A stretch of DNA of 64,000 nt, taken from contig NC_091971.1 of assembly GCF_036711975.1 (NCBI RefSeq), positions 16,251,501-16,315,500 on the forward strand, written 5' to 3'. This DNA is from Onthophagus taurus (taxonomy: Eukaryota; Arthropoda; Insecta; Coleoptera; Scarabaeidae). Made by a program: the position numbers and the translations under genes. The notes under the pieces were generated by a model. The model made no database searches, was not told the origin of the DNA, and was given only the letters and a program-made list of their open reading frames with translations. Below are positions 9,976-21,329 of this stretch, one piece after another; position 1 is the first letter of the stretch, and each line of letters starts with the position of its first letter.

Positions 9976-12900
9976 ATCCTTTTCTACTTCCGTACGATTT
10001 CACTTCGATTGAAGAACAATCTTTTCAATCTTTCCAAAACGATTGGATTAGCTTTGATAACGAAGACTTCATTGAATATAGTAAAGATCGTATTCGCAAG
10101 TAACAGTAAAAGTCTTTTTTGTAAAGCTTTGTTTTCGTTTATTCTTATTTTTTGTGTTACCATAATCACAGCTTATTTTTGTGTTTATTTATACATATTT
10201 TGTCTAGTTAAACAAACCAAAAAGATCTGGTACAATCTGCTTTTTAGATTTTTTTAAATAAAAAGCAGGTTATTTTTAAAAGACCCCGTCATGGCACTTT
10301 TTTTAGTATTACTTTTTTTTAAACTAATGATTTGTATTAAAATAAATTTTCTTTTAAGGTATGCCAGAGTTACCTGCAAGAAACCCACAAAAATCCAATT
10401 CTTTATTACCACCCGCTCCTCCAGAAGATCGATATTTACCATTAAAAGATTTAGATAACGCATTGAAAAATCAAGCGACCATTGATTGGAATTCCGGAAG
10501 TTCTAATGGTTCCGGTTATAATTCATCGACTCCATCAGGTTCCGTTTACAGCTCATCATCCCCTCAATCAATGTACGGATCTCCTAGTCAAAGTAAGTTG
10601 GTTCATTAATTTAATTTTTTAAATCTTCTAATATTTGTTTCTAATAGGTCAATTTTCAAACATGTTCCCTCAAGAACAACCGCAAGCTCCAATATCAAAT
10701 CCATTCAACACAAACAGTCAAAAAGGGGGAAATGTTTGGGGATCATCTAATGGATTTACAAACGGAACGAATGCTAATCCATTTCGTGGGGCACCAACGG
10801 TGGATCCTTTTTTAGATCCATTTAAGGGAAATGGATTTAGTCAAGGTTTTCAAGCATTTTCTGCTCCGTTTAATGGACAAGCTTGGACACCAAATCCATT
10901 TAAAGTAATTTATTATTATTTTTAATACATTAAAACCTCGATATAACGGATTATAATATTATCTATTTAATACATCAGTATATTTCAATATAAATGTTAG
11001 CACTCATAGATCCAACTTGGGGTATCCCCAGAGTTTTCTACAAGATGTGAAGGTGGTCCATTTAGAGTTTTTCTTTAATCATGTTATTTTGACAGTGACA
11101 GCTTTTTCCCGCTGGAAATCTTGACAGAAAGTTTGCTTGAACAACGTTGAAAAATATTGCAATCTTATTTCCAAAGCCAACCCAACCCTCTGGATTCTGA
11201 ATTCGCGGGAAGGCGGCTGCACCACCCGCAGCAGATCCCTTATACTTATTTCCCTCTTTTGATCAGCATTAGGGTCCTTCCAGCCATATTACCTTGGAGG
11301 CAAAGGCTAAAATTTGTCCTGGTTGTGCTGCCTTGATTCATGCGAATCTGGATATCTCCAAAAATGGATAACCTTAATGGCCAACCCAACCCAAACAGTG
11401 CGTTTATTGAAAAAAGTTTTGGCCGAAATGAGGCACCCACCGCGCCTTCTGTACGAAAGTTTGTGCAAAAAGTGTAAGATCTCAACATTTCACGCACCAG
11501 TCCGAATTTTGCACAAAGACCTCGCATTATTCGCTTACAAAGTCCAATTGACTCAGCAATTAAAGACACAACACTATCCGTTTCGTTATCGCTTCTCATT
11601 GTCAGTTTGGGCCTTAGAGCAGCTCGAAATAGAAAACGATTTTGTTCAAAAAATCATCTTTTCTGACGAAGCACATTTTTATCTCGGCGGTTATGTTAAC
11701 AAGCAAAACTGCCGCATCTGGGGATCGGAAAACACGTTCGTGATCGTCGAGAGGCCAATGCATTTTCAGAGAGTGACAGTTTGGTGCGCATTTTGGAGCG
11801 ATGGCATCAAATGCTGCTGGAAACGCCATTTTGGCCATGATAAACGATTTTTTGTGGCCGCAAATTGACGACATGGACTTGGGGTATCTTTGGTTTCAGC
11901 AGGATTGGGCGCCATGCCACACAGCCCATGCCACAATCGATCTTTTGCGCGCCAAGTTCGGTAATCGTGTTATCAGCCGTTTCAGCAATATCAATTGGCC
12001 ACCTCGGAGCTGCGATTTGATACCGTTAGACTTTTTTTGTGGGGTGCCGATGTTATGCGAACAATTCACTGAAGGCGAATATCGAGCAAGCCATTCGTGA
12101 GAGATAGCCAGAAACCGTCACCAAGGTCTTGGAAAACTGGGTTAACAGGATGCGCTACTGCGAAGTCAGCTGAGGCAACCACATGAATGAAATCATGTTC
12201 CATAAATAATGGAAATGTTTGGTCTTTCGAATAAACCAATAATATACCGAAAAAAATTGATTTTTGTTCATTTTTTTTTTAATTTTCAAAAAGAAATCAC
12301 TTTATGGACCATCCTATATTTTAAGAGACGGCTCCTCAGCACAAAACAATGGGCTTGTGAAGTCAGATTGTGTTTTGGGTTGGTTTAACTTGGGGTGGTT
12401 TGACTAGATTTTGGTTTTTCTTAAATTAGTGTGGCTTGGTTTGGTTTAGGTTGAGTTGGTTTGTCAACTAGATGTAAACCGTCCAGCGTACTTCCAGATA
12501 TACGCTTGCAGTACAAAATTTGGCGAGATCTCAAGTGTTACGGCCATCAAAACTTTGTCAAAACGACCTTTGACCAAGCTTACCTTGCTTGAAACGGATG
12601 GCAGAAATAATCTTGGCCGACTTCGAACACCAAGACCGACCACACTGATTTTAAAAGACTAAATACTGCTGGTACAAGATTATAATGTCGGCAGGAGAGT
12701 AGATACTGTTAATGGACGATTACATACTACTGGCAGACGACTAAATACTGTACGAGTTTATATGACCATTTGAAAAATATCTGACATAGTGATCGTTACA
12801 CACATTAGCAGACACGAATCTATGATTTACCTTCCTTAACATCTGATGCGTCTTTAAAATGCCATTAACTTGAGAGCTGCAAGGGAACAGTAAAATTATG

Positions 12901-15423
12901 AGCGATATGATAAAACAATAAACGCCTTTAAAGTAATTTACAACTAATAAAAGATCTTAGGTTAGGTTGGTTTATGAAGTCAGGTTGTGGCTTGGGTTGG
13001 TTTATCTTGGGATGGTTTGACTTGGCAGAGTAGGTTTTGCTGAGTAGGTGTAGCTTTGTGAAACCAAGTGGGACCAAGCTTACCTTGCTTGAAACGGATA
13101 GGAGAAATAATCTTGGCCGACTTCGAAGACGTCGGTTGCCCAAATTATCACAAACACCAAGACCACACTGCTTGCAAGACTAAATACTGCTGGTAGAAGA
13201 TTATAGTGTCGGCAGGACACTAGATACTGTTAATGGACGACTACTTACTATTGGCAGAAGACTAAATACTGTTGGTAAAAAAACTATAGTGTCGGCAGGA
13301 GGCTAGATACTGCTAATGGACGAACAGCATTCAATTGACAAAGAACTTGATACTGTTGACAAAACGATAAATACTATTTTCAGAAGCCTTGAACCATGGC
13401 TGTCTCTACTTCAAAAATATATAGCCAGTATAAAGCTACACATTTTTGATTCCTAGCACTGTCACTAGAACTAAGACTGAACCTAGAATTATAACATTCT
13501 GGTGTACCTAGTCATCTTAACAGACGCACAGCTAAACTCGATCAAAGTTTTTTTATATAACGGACTTTTGACTATAACGGACACTCCATATCTCTTCCCC
13601 GAGTCACAGTTTGGTGGCATCATTGGTTCATTTTTTTTTTTGAAAATGCTGCTGGAAATGCCATTTTGGTCAACGGCGAGCGCTTGATAAACGATTTTTT
13701 GTGGCCGGATATTTGAAGACATGGACTTTAGACGATCTTTGGTTTCAATAGGATTGGGTTGGGTTGGGTTGGGTTGCATCTTTTGCGCGCCAAGTTCGAT
13801 AATCGTGTTATCAGCCGTCTCAGCGGTGTCAATCTGCCACCTCGAAGCTGCGATTTGATACCGTTAAACTTTTTTTGTGGGGTGCCGATGTTATGCGAAC
13901 AATTCATTAACGATTCAGGCCCTGAAGGTGAATATCGAGCAAGCCATTCGTGAGAGATAGCCAGAAACCGTCACCAAGGTGTTAGAAAACTGGGTTAACA
14001 GGATGCGCTACTACGAAGCCAGCCGAGGCAACCACATGAATATAATCATGTTCCATAAATAATGGGAATTTTGCTCTTTCGAATAAATCAATTGTTGTAT
14101 ATTTTTATTGAACTAGCACTAGACCTAGAACCAGAAACATTCGGGTTTAGTCATCTTAGGTTGGTTTGTGAAGTCAGATTGTACTTGGTAGAAGATTATA
14201 GTATTGGCAGAACACTAGATACTGTTAATGGACGACTACATACTATTGGCAGAAGGCTATATACGGTTGGCAAAAGGTTAGATGCTCTTTTTAAGAGACT
14301 ACATACTGCTGGCTAAAGACTATAGTGTCGGCACTGCTAATGGACTACTGCATACAATTGGCAAAGAACTAGATACTGTTGACAAAACGATAAATACTAC
14401 AGGGTGCGGCAACATAACTTCCTTTTTTCAAAACTTAATAAAACCTATTGTATGAATCAGAAATTTTGTATTTGTTTTTTATAATGTAGGCACATACATA
14501 AAGGCGTCATATATACATAGATAACTACATACATAAATTCTGGCGTTTGCCATGACTCTTGTCACAGTATAGCAGGGGTTATGTTGGCAATTTCTTCCTG
14601 GATGTTGATCTTCAAATCTTGTAGGGTCCTTGGACGGTTCACCTAATCACGGGAATTCAAAAAAACCCGTAGAAAAAAATCACAAGGGGCTAAATCGGGA
14701 GACTGGGCCTCACACTCGTTCCTCCGACAATTGAAGTCACGTTCAGAAAGTTCCTGCACAATCGCCATCTTGTAAGGATGGCAATGAAGATCATCATGTA
14801 AAATTCTCCTCACAGAACAATCGAAAATTCGAAGGGCAGACGTGTGTTTGAACGCCGTGGCAATCGCAACGCTGAAGCTCTCACTGCCTCAATGTTCTTA
14901 AGTGTTCTTATGGGCCGAGGGACTCCAGTTCTTCGTCTTGTCGCACTTGCAGTTTGTCTGAATGTAGTGACCCCCGTAACAATTTATTTCCGATCCGGAA
15001 CAGGGACTAACTAGTATGGCAAATAACAAGACCACACTGCTTGCAAAACTGGTAGGAGACTTTAGCCAGTGTAAATTTACACATTTTCGCTTCCTAGCAC
15101 TGTCACTAGAACTAACAGTAGATTTTGGTTCTAATGGTAGTGTTTGTTCTAATTTTAGTTGTAATTCAGTGTCATATTGTTGTATTTTCATTCAACTAAA
15201 ACTGAACCTAGAATTAGAAACATTTTGGAGTAGCCATCTTAAGAGACGTATAGCTAAACTTGATCAAAGTTTTTTTTATATAACGGACACTCCATATCTC
15301 TTCCCCATATTAATTCGTTATATCGAGGTTTAATTATAATTTAATTAATTTAATAGCTAATTTAATAATTAATTTTTTATTTAGGTTGCTACAAATGGGC
15401 ATTCGAATAATCCATTTTTATGA
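9976..15423 (+). CDS. NPF/DPF-rich endocytic adaptor-like protein, C-terminal four exons (5' part outside or not found)
   Basis: Exons 9976-10080, 10359-10592, 10648-10904 and 15385-15423 join in consistent phase (1, 1, 0). Donors are gtaaag, gtaagt and gtaatt; acceptors are TTTAG, TTTTAAG, AATAG and TTTAG. The encoded 211 residues are Ser/Asn/Pro/Gln-rich. They hold a PPEDRYLPLKDLDNALK segment, an SSS-rich stretch, several NPF motifs (NPFNTN, NPFRG, NPFK) and DPF motifs (DPFLDPF), ending in NNPFL before TGA. NPF binds EH domains and DPF/DPW binds the AP-2 ear, so a clathrin-adaptor role is likely. The DRY..L..LD segment with NPF repeats suggests the AGFG/drongo family; a Disabled-, Numb- or epsin-type tail is the alternative. 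No ArfGAP, PTB or ENTH domain is visible because upstream exons are missing, so no symbol is given. The last intron is inflated to 4.5 kb by repeats. Confidence 0.75.
11050..12313 (+). mobile_element. Mariner-like transposon with decayed transposase
   Basis: Plus-strand words IIFSDEAHFYLGGYVNKQNCRIW, WFQQDWAPCHTAHATIDLLRAKFGN and NWPPRSCDLIPLDFF (in three frames between 11640 and 12060) match a widespread insect mariner-like transposase. Stops and shifts separate them, and the text after LDFF is garbled (FFCGVPMLCEQF). The left end has GGTGGTCCATTTAGAG and the right end CTTTATGGACCATCC, which are inverted partners. Confidence 0.75.
12650..12765. repeat. 21-bp minisatellite, copy 1
   Basis: Degenerate units of about 21 bp, recognisable by TAGATACTGTTAATGGACGA and ACTAAATACTGCTGG. 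The same units recur at 13155-13385 and 14185-14400. Confidence 0.7.
13155..13385. repeat. 21-bp minisatellite, copy 2 (longest)
   Basis: About ten consecutive units of 20-22 bp. Each ends in a variant of GACT or AACT and carries ATACTG or ATAGTG plus GGCAGAAG, GGCAGGA or TAATGGA. Representative units are AGATACTGTTAATGGACGACT and AAATACTGTTGGTAAAAAAACT. Confidence 0.75.
13480..14085 (+). mobile_element. Second mariner-like fragment sharing lesions with 11050-12313
   Basis: Carries the RAKFDNRVISRLSGVNLPP, PRSCDLIPLNFF and CGVPMLCEQF words and the same garbled stretch after LxFF as the first copy. It keeps a short IND/SGPE segment that the first copy lacks. A shared non-functional lesion implies the two fragments were duplicated together after inactivation. 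Confidence 0.65.
14185..14400. repeat. 21-bp minisatellite, copy 3
   Basis: Units such as ACTAGATACTGTTAATGGACG and CTACATACTATTGGCAGAAGG continue the family seen at 12650 and 13155. It ends at the CAGGGTGCGGCAACATAAC junction near 14401. Confidence 0.7.
14401..15000 (-). mobile_element. Internally deleted mariner-like relic
   Basis: The minus strand joins an N-terminal piece (words like RIFDCSVRRILHDDLHCHPYKM, followed by VQELSERDFNCRRNE) directly to a C-terminal piece (DLAPCDFF, then INIQEEIANITP- and RVMANAR-like words near 14640-14530). The central catalytic part is missing. Many frame changes. Confidence 0.55.
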
Positions 15424-16712
15424 GTACTTGAATGATGATAGCAAAAGAAAAAAAAATGACCGAAAGAAGCCTAAAAAAATAATAACTTGGAATAAAAGGG
15501 GTGAAAATGTTTATTTTTTAACGTTTTCTTTTTTTTATATAAGTTTTATGCTTCTCAATACGTAATTAATAATACGAATTGGTAATCTCCTTCTATTTAT
15601 TAAAAGAAAAAAAAACACTTTAATAATTAATAATAATTATTATTATTAAAAATATATTAAATTTTTTTTGTTATATAATATCACGTAAACGAAGTGATCG
15701 TATATTTTTCGTTAGCGCTTAGGGTATATAAGTAGCTTTAGGAATTTAGCTTTTATTAGTAACGTTTCCAAATACGCTTTCTCTCTTTTATTAATAATTA
15801 TTACTATTACCTACCAACTACGTATAAAAATGCCTTTATGATCAAATTACAAAACGTTTTATTTAACGTTAATAATCAAAATTAACGAGGCCCTAAGCAA
15901 AAATTTAAAAAAGAATGTATTTTTAAAGCTGTTGAGACACGCTTAAGATTAAAGTTCTTGGTAAGAACGTGGTGGCCTTCGCAAGACCTCGTGCACACAC
16001 ACACTGTAAAATATACTGTGATAAAAAAATTGTTATAAAACGCGTTTTGTGTAAATCTGGGATTTAAAAAATTTACAATGATGATCCGAATTGAATGTAA
16101 TAAATATATATTTGTACGTAATATTTCTTTGTATCTTCGCCTTGGATTTTCAAAGCTTTCGGAATTGGAAGATTAAAAAATTAAAAGTGTCTCGTCCGTC
16201 CCCCCTAAGAAACAAAAACCTCAATGACTCGTAGTTTATTTATTCTACCTTTTAAAATAATTATAAATGATTAAACTGCATATTATGTATATATCAGGTT
16301 GTGTAAATAAATGACACCAAATATTATTCAAATAAGATTCTTTTTATTTTATTCTCCTTAATTCCTGTTTTACAAAAACTTTAAATTAAGTAATTATTTA
16401 TTTTTATAGCTTAATTGGGAAAATTTAATCGACAAAATCAATATATTTGAGGTGTAAATATACGTAAGTGTCGGGTTAACTATTGATGTTGGGTTTTTCT
16501 AAATGACCCTCCCCTATAATAGCACTAATTGAACAAGAGTAAATGATTGTTATATACATTAGCAGATATGAACCATAACCGCCTAGTATTCTTCATAAAC
16601 GACACTGACTAAGGTTAATAAATCGAGAAGAAATTGATTACCAATACTGTAATACGTTATGCGTGTTCTTGTGCAAATGTTGAAAAAACCATAATCATAG
16701 CACCCTCTAGGT
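15424..16712. other. 3' flank of the NPF-rich gene, no further gene
   Basis: AT-rich with long T and A runs. It probably contains the 3' untranslated region of the gene ending at 15423. No other reading frame or transposon word could be supported. Confidence 0.5.
16099..16104 (+). terminator. Candidate polyadenylation signal of the NPF-rich gene
   Basis: AATAAA about 675 bp after the TGA at 15421-15423. Nearer candidates exist (GGAATAAAAG near 15491), so the used site is uncertain. Confidence 0.3.
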
Positions 16713-18332
16713 CAGCGATGCACAGACTTATTAAGACTAGGGGCCACTCGGGCAAATCATGAACTGATGGCGGGCCGCCAGAAGTATAGGTAATTAAAGA
16801 CAATAAAGAATTAATAATAATGTATTAAAATTGAAAAAGAATTTATTAATTTGAAGCGTGGCACTGCATAGTGCTTACAATCTTTTTTATATTTGGCTCA
16901 AATTTACTTGTAGCAACACGTAAAACTGCTTCCAAACTATCATTTGCAAGGCGCTTTCGATTTTTTGTTTTATTATTTAGTATTGAAAAAGTTTGTTCAC
17001 ATATATGGGTAGAACCAAATAAGCTGGCACATTTCAGAGCGTTTATGCGCAACTCTTTGTATATATTTTTATCAATGCAGCGGTAAAAGTTCTGCAAGTC
17101 TCCTTCGTTGAATTTGTTGCGTAAATCTTGGTCGTTTTGAATGTCGATAATTTCTAACTGCATTGACTCTGGCGCATTTTCAACTGAAATCGTGAAAGGA
17201 TTGCTGAATATGTCCAACAGAGGTTTCACTTTTTTAAACTCCGAAAATCTGTCTTGAAAAGATTGAATCAAAATATCTAGCTTTTCTACATAACTGAAAT
17301 TAATCGCAGTTTTGTTGAATTTTTTAGCCATTTTCTTATAATTCGGAAAATGATTGTAATTTCCAGAATTCAATTGCGATCTGAAAAGTGTCAGCTTGCT
17401 TTGAAAGGATGATATCAGTTGATTTTTGCCTTGAAGCCGTGTGTTCAAGACATTCAAATGATTTGTAATGTCAACTAAAAAAACCAAATCACACAACCAA
17501 TCAGGATTGTTAAGTTCTGGGACATTCTTTTACTTTTCCGCCAGAAATATTCCAATTTCTTCTATTAAATTTAGAAATCGTTCCAGTATCAATCCACGAC
17601 TTAGCCACCTTACTTCTGTATAATACAGTAAATCTCCATATTCGCTTTCGATGTCATCAAGGAATTGTTTGAATTGCCTGTGATTGAGTCCTCGTAATTT
17701 TATGAAATTTACAGTCGAAACTACCACTTTCATGACATTTTGAAATTCAATTTTTTTAGAACAGAGGGCTTCTTGGTGTATAATGCAGTGAAACTGCATG
17801 AGATCTTCAGCGTTTATGTTTTTTTCTTGCAGATGCTTTTTCAGCAAAGTAACTAGCCCGGAATTGACACCAATCATCGAAGGAGCACCGTCAGTCGCAA
17901 CTCCCGATAATTTTGATAAGTCCAAATCAGTTTTTGAACACTCATCCAAAAGTACATTGAGTATATCAACTCTTTTGGTTTGACCTTTCAATGAACACAT
18001 TCCTAATAACTCTTCTAAGACTTCAAAATCTTGAGTAACACCTCGTATGAATATGAGAAGTTGAGCTGTGGAACTAATATCAGTGGATTCGTCGAGTGCT
18101 AATGAAAAAAATTCAATGATCTTAGTTTTTTCAGTTAATTGTTCCGCAATATTACCTGACAAAGACATAATTCGTCTTTGGATAGTCAGCTCCCGTCTCA
18201 GTTTTATGGACGTCGCTCACAATATCAAAAGAAACAAAGTACTTTAATATTTATTATTTTTCGAATGTACGAGAATATTATTTTTGCGGGCCACCAGTAT
18301 TCGACCGGCGGGCCGCGGTCTATGCATCTCTG
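16713..18332 (-). mobile_element. hAT transposon (GTF2IRD2/Charlie-like transposase), 8-bp target duplication
   Basis: The ends CAGCGATGCACAGAC (16713) and the reverse complement of GTCTATGCATCTCTG (18332) are inverted partners. CTCTAGGT flanks both (16705-16712 and 18333-18340), the hAT 8-bp signature. The minus strand encodes a transposase C-terminal part in one frame from 18168 to 16846: FFSLALDESTDIS, GVATDGAPSM, HCIIHQEAL, YTEVRWLSRG, and the dimerisation end FGSTHICEQTFSILNN. A single TAA at 17530-17532 interrupts it. The BED finger and N-terminal domain are absent, so the copy is 5' deleted. It is otherwise well preserved. Confidence 0.93.
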
Positions 18333-18489
18333 CTCTAGGTAGACCTCACAAAAATATAATGCCCTTGAAGGTGTTCTATAAATCCAGAATATAATTTAGC
18401 TACACGAACCACAATATTCATTTCAAGTTGGCAGTTACGATTTTGTTGATATCAACTCAACAATTCTGCTGAGGTTTTTTCAAACTAAG

Positions 18490-20990
18490 TTGTAAAATTA
18501 CACAGCCTCGAGATTCTTATTCTGCTGGGACGTCTTTTTCCTTTGACTTTCCCTTGCATTATAAATTGAAGCAGGGAACATCGGTATTGATTTCTCATGA
18601 CATGTCCCAGGTACTCGAGTTTTCAGCGTATACAATAGTGATGGAACGGATAGTGATTTTGCAAAAAGCCGGATATCCGATATATCTATTCGGCCATTAT
18701 GGTTATAATTTCTGGTGTATTTCTGAACTGATATTGCCACATTATTATATTTGAATAAAAATGAAATTAATAAGAAAGCTGATAAGATATGTCAACTTTT
18801 TTGATAATGATTTAACTAACGAAGCAACTCTAAAAAGAGCCACATCTCAAAGGCTTTATGTTTTGTAGTTGTGGCTTCTCTCAAGATCCAGCATTCTGCT
18901 TCCATGCTGTAGAACAGTGTAGAAAAGACATAGAATCTTAGGTGTCTTACTTTTGCTTCGAGGAATATGTTGTGACTTTTGAAAAATTTGCTCATTTTAT
19001 AGAAAATTGCCTTCGCTTTTCCTATACGCTATTTTATTTCTTATGCTTTGTTCCATTGCTCACTTATTATGGTTCGGTAATAGTAGTGTTTTACGCGTTC
19101 TATTCGAATCCCATTAATATAATACACTGTTAGAAATAATTCACGAGCACACCCTATATAATCTGAACGCGTGTGTCTAGCACAATGAAATTTGGTATGG
19201 AAGTAGTACTAAAGTAGTGTAACTTACGCTCACATGGAGAGCGGCGCAACTCTGCTGGGAGGGGATACATTAATAGCGAGAGTATAGCCCTTGAGCAGTG
19301 CGTACCATCGCTACACGACGTGGCATGGAGTCGATAAGTCGCTGTATTGTAGCGGGAGGAATGGCCAACCATGCCGCCTCAACTCGCCTCCATAGCTCCT
19401 CAACGTTAGCTGGGAAAGCCGGATAACGTTGAAGTCTCCGACTAATCATGTCCCAAACATGTTCGATCGGATTCATATCCGGAGAACGAGCAGGGAAGCA
19501 TTCGTATACGGTGCTCTTTCACACAGGTCTGTACAACACGCACGATGTGCGTTCGGGCGTTGTCATGCATGTATAGCAGACGTGGGAGCCGTCGAACGTA
19601 GGGAAACACAACGGGCCGTAGCACCTCATCTACGTATCGTTGACCCATCATCGGCTGCTGTACACGTAGCAGACGTGTACATCCACCATGTGTAATCGCA
19701 CCCCATACCATAATACTCGGTTGGCGGTGGATAGGGCGTTCTTGCACACATTGCTCGAGTAGACGCTCACCACGTCTCCGACGAACCAAAATTCGCACGT
19801 CACCGGTGCTTAATTCGAATCTTGATTCGTCGGAAAACAAAATGTCCCTCCACTTGGCAACCCACCAATGTCTAGCGTCGACCCACTCGTGACGTATACG
19901 GCGATACTCGGGTGTTAGTGGAATCCGTTGTAACGCATGACGCGCGCGCAGACCACTGTCTACCAAACGCCGCCATACAGTTAGCGTAGTGAGTGCACCT
20001 TCCCTGGCCTTCCCTTCCCGTTGGCCAAACAGCTCAAACTTGCCTTGAGGAGGACGTACGCGACGCTAAAGGGCTGAGCACAATGGCGCAAACCATACGT
20101 GCTGTGGTCGCGTGGGGTCGTTCTGGTTACGGCTGAAGGTGCGTATGTCCTAGCTCAGACCATTCTCGCCATGTCCGTTGCACTGCCGATAACGACTGCT
20201 CGACACGACGCGCAATTTCATGAAACGATACAACCTCCAATGTGCATACTCACAACCATTCCTCGCTCAAACTCGATTAAGTAACGCGATCGCCCAATGT
20301 AAGGGCACAGAGTACGACAATAAACTGGTCCATCACACCACACTAAAAAAAATCGGTATCTCCAACCCACTTCGGTTTCCATAGCGACGGAATGTTCCAC
20401 GTAGAAGGGCGGCTCAGTCAACAATGCCACGGCAGAAAAACTCAAAACTTGGTGAATGAACTCGTCTACAATCAACTTTTATGCTCCGCAAATATTATGG
20501 ATTTATCTTCACGCGTTCAGATTATATAGGGTGTGCTCGTGAATTATTTCCAACAGTGTATAAAGGAGAGTCGCATTGATATTTTCTTTGCTGATTATCA
20601 TCTGTTTTGTTTTTTGGACATTATTCTCAAAAACTAAAAGTTATTTTTCAAAACGGGTTGGTTCATTGGAAAGAGCCCCATATTAAAGAGGGCCAATTAA
20701 GCCCATATTGCTGTTTGTAGTATGTGATTCCTATATGCTATCAGCCATCACCATAGTATCATCTTCATTTACTCTGTCAAGTGTTTCATTAAAGATTCTT
20801 TCTGAGTACGTATTGAATATTAATGGGGGAGAATACCGCCTTGTCTAACTCCACGCCATATCATCACTTTCTCTGTTTGTTCTCCATTACCTCTCATGCA
20901 CACAGTCTGGTTCCAGTAGAGGTTTGAACTTGGCCTTGCATTAAGCTGTATTTGTTGCGTACAATAAGGGACACGTTTGACTATAGAGAA
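18490..20990 (-). mobile_element. RTE-like LINE, split by a Tc1-like insertion
   Basis: On the minus strand, 20960-20790 reads GVRQGGILPPLIFN, the block-C GxRQGxxLSPLLFN motif of reverse transcriptase. 18945-18870 reads YSMEAECWILREATTTKH, and 18630-18500 reads LEYLGHVMRNQYR with KGKRRPSRIRISRL, the C-terminal end of RTE proteins. The frame is broken repeatedly. The segment 19125-20558 is a later insertion. Confidence 0.75.
19125..20558 (-). mobile_element. Tc1-like DD34E transposon, 1,434 bp, TA target duplication
   Basis: Inverted ends of about 50 bp: CACTGTTAGAAATAATTCACGAG at 19125 and its complement (CTCGTGAATTATTTCCAACAGTG) ending at 20558, both flanked by TA. The minus strand from 19966 encodes RHEWVDARHWW, ILFSDESRFELS, IMVWGAITHGG and YMHDNARTH. 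After a shift near 19480 it gives NPIEHVWDMISRRLQRYP and ends at 19270. The N-terminal helix-turn-helix is not intact. The shift between the second Asp and the Glu inactivates it. Confidence 0.9.
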
Positions 20991-21329
20991 ATAACATCCG
21001 TCGCATTAACACATTCGGAGACAAGCACATATTTCAAAATTTGTTATATCATGCTGTCTGTATTAAGAAATGTAAAAAATAAATATATTAGTTATATGAC
21101 TGAATAAATGTGTCAAAAATGTTTAGTCTATAGAAAATCTTTGTGAACAGCGTAACATATATCCACAAAATTGTGTGCAATAAGCAAATATAAGCAAATT
21201 CCAACACATTTGACACTTGATCATATGATGTCATTTCCAAAGCTGAATTTTCTGATCTTATACAAACTGAAATATCCCTTGTCACAGTACTTTTTGCAGG
21301 AAAGTTTCACACTTGATCAGGTAATGAAT

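Larger units (their letters stand above)
10931..15332. mobile_element. Composite repeat block filling the last intron, bounded by inverted CCTCGATATAACG ends
   Basis: TAAAACCTCGATATAACGGA at 10931-10950 is matched in inverted orientation by TCGTTATATCGAGGTTTA at 15315-15332, about 20 bp allowing one or two mismatches. Ends of this kind are typical of pogo/Tigger-like elements. The block covers all but about 80 bp of the 10905-15384 intron and contains two mariner fragments, another mariner relic, duplicated AAGCTTACCTTGCTTGAAAC blocks (near 12576 and 13076) and 21-bp minisatellites. It may be one element that collected insertions, or two separate MITE ends in opposite orientation. Confidence 0.6.

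Noticed and set aside
10009..10257. 82-codon hydrophobic frame overlapping the first NPF-gene exon
   Set aside because: The alternative frame gives DPF and acidic residues and splices in phase to the next exon; the hydrophobic frame runs into the intron.
13489..13779. 96-codon minus-strand frame starting MQPNPTQPNPIETKD
   Set aside because: Created by the TTGGG pentamer run and the antisense of the mariner fragment.
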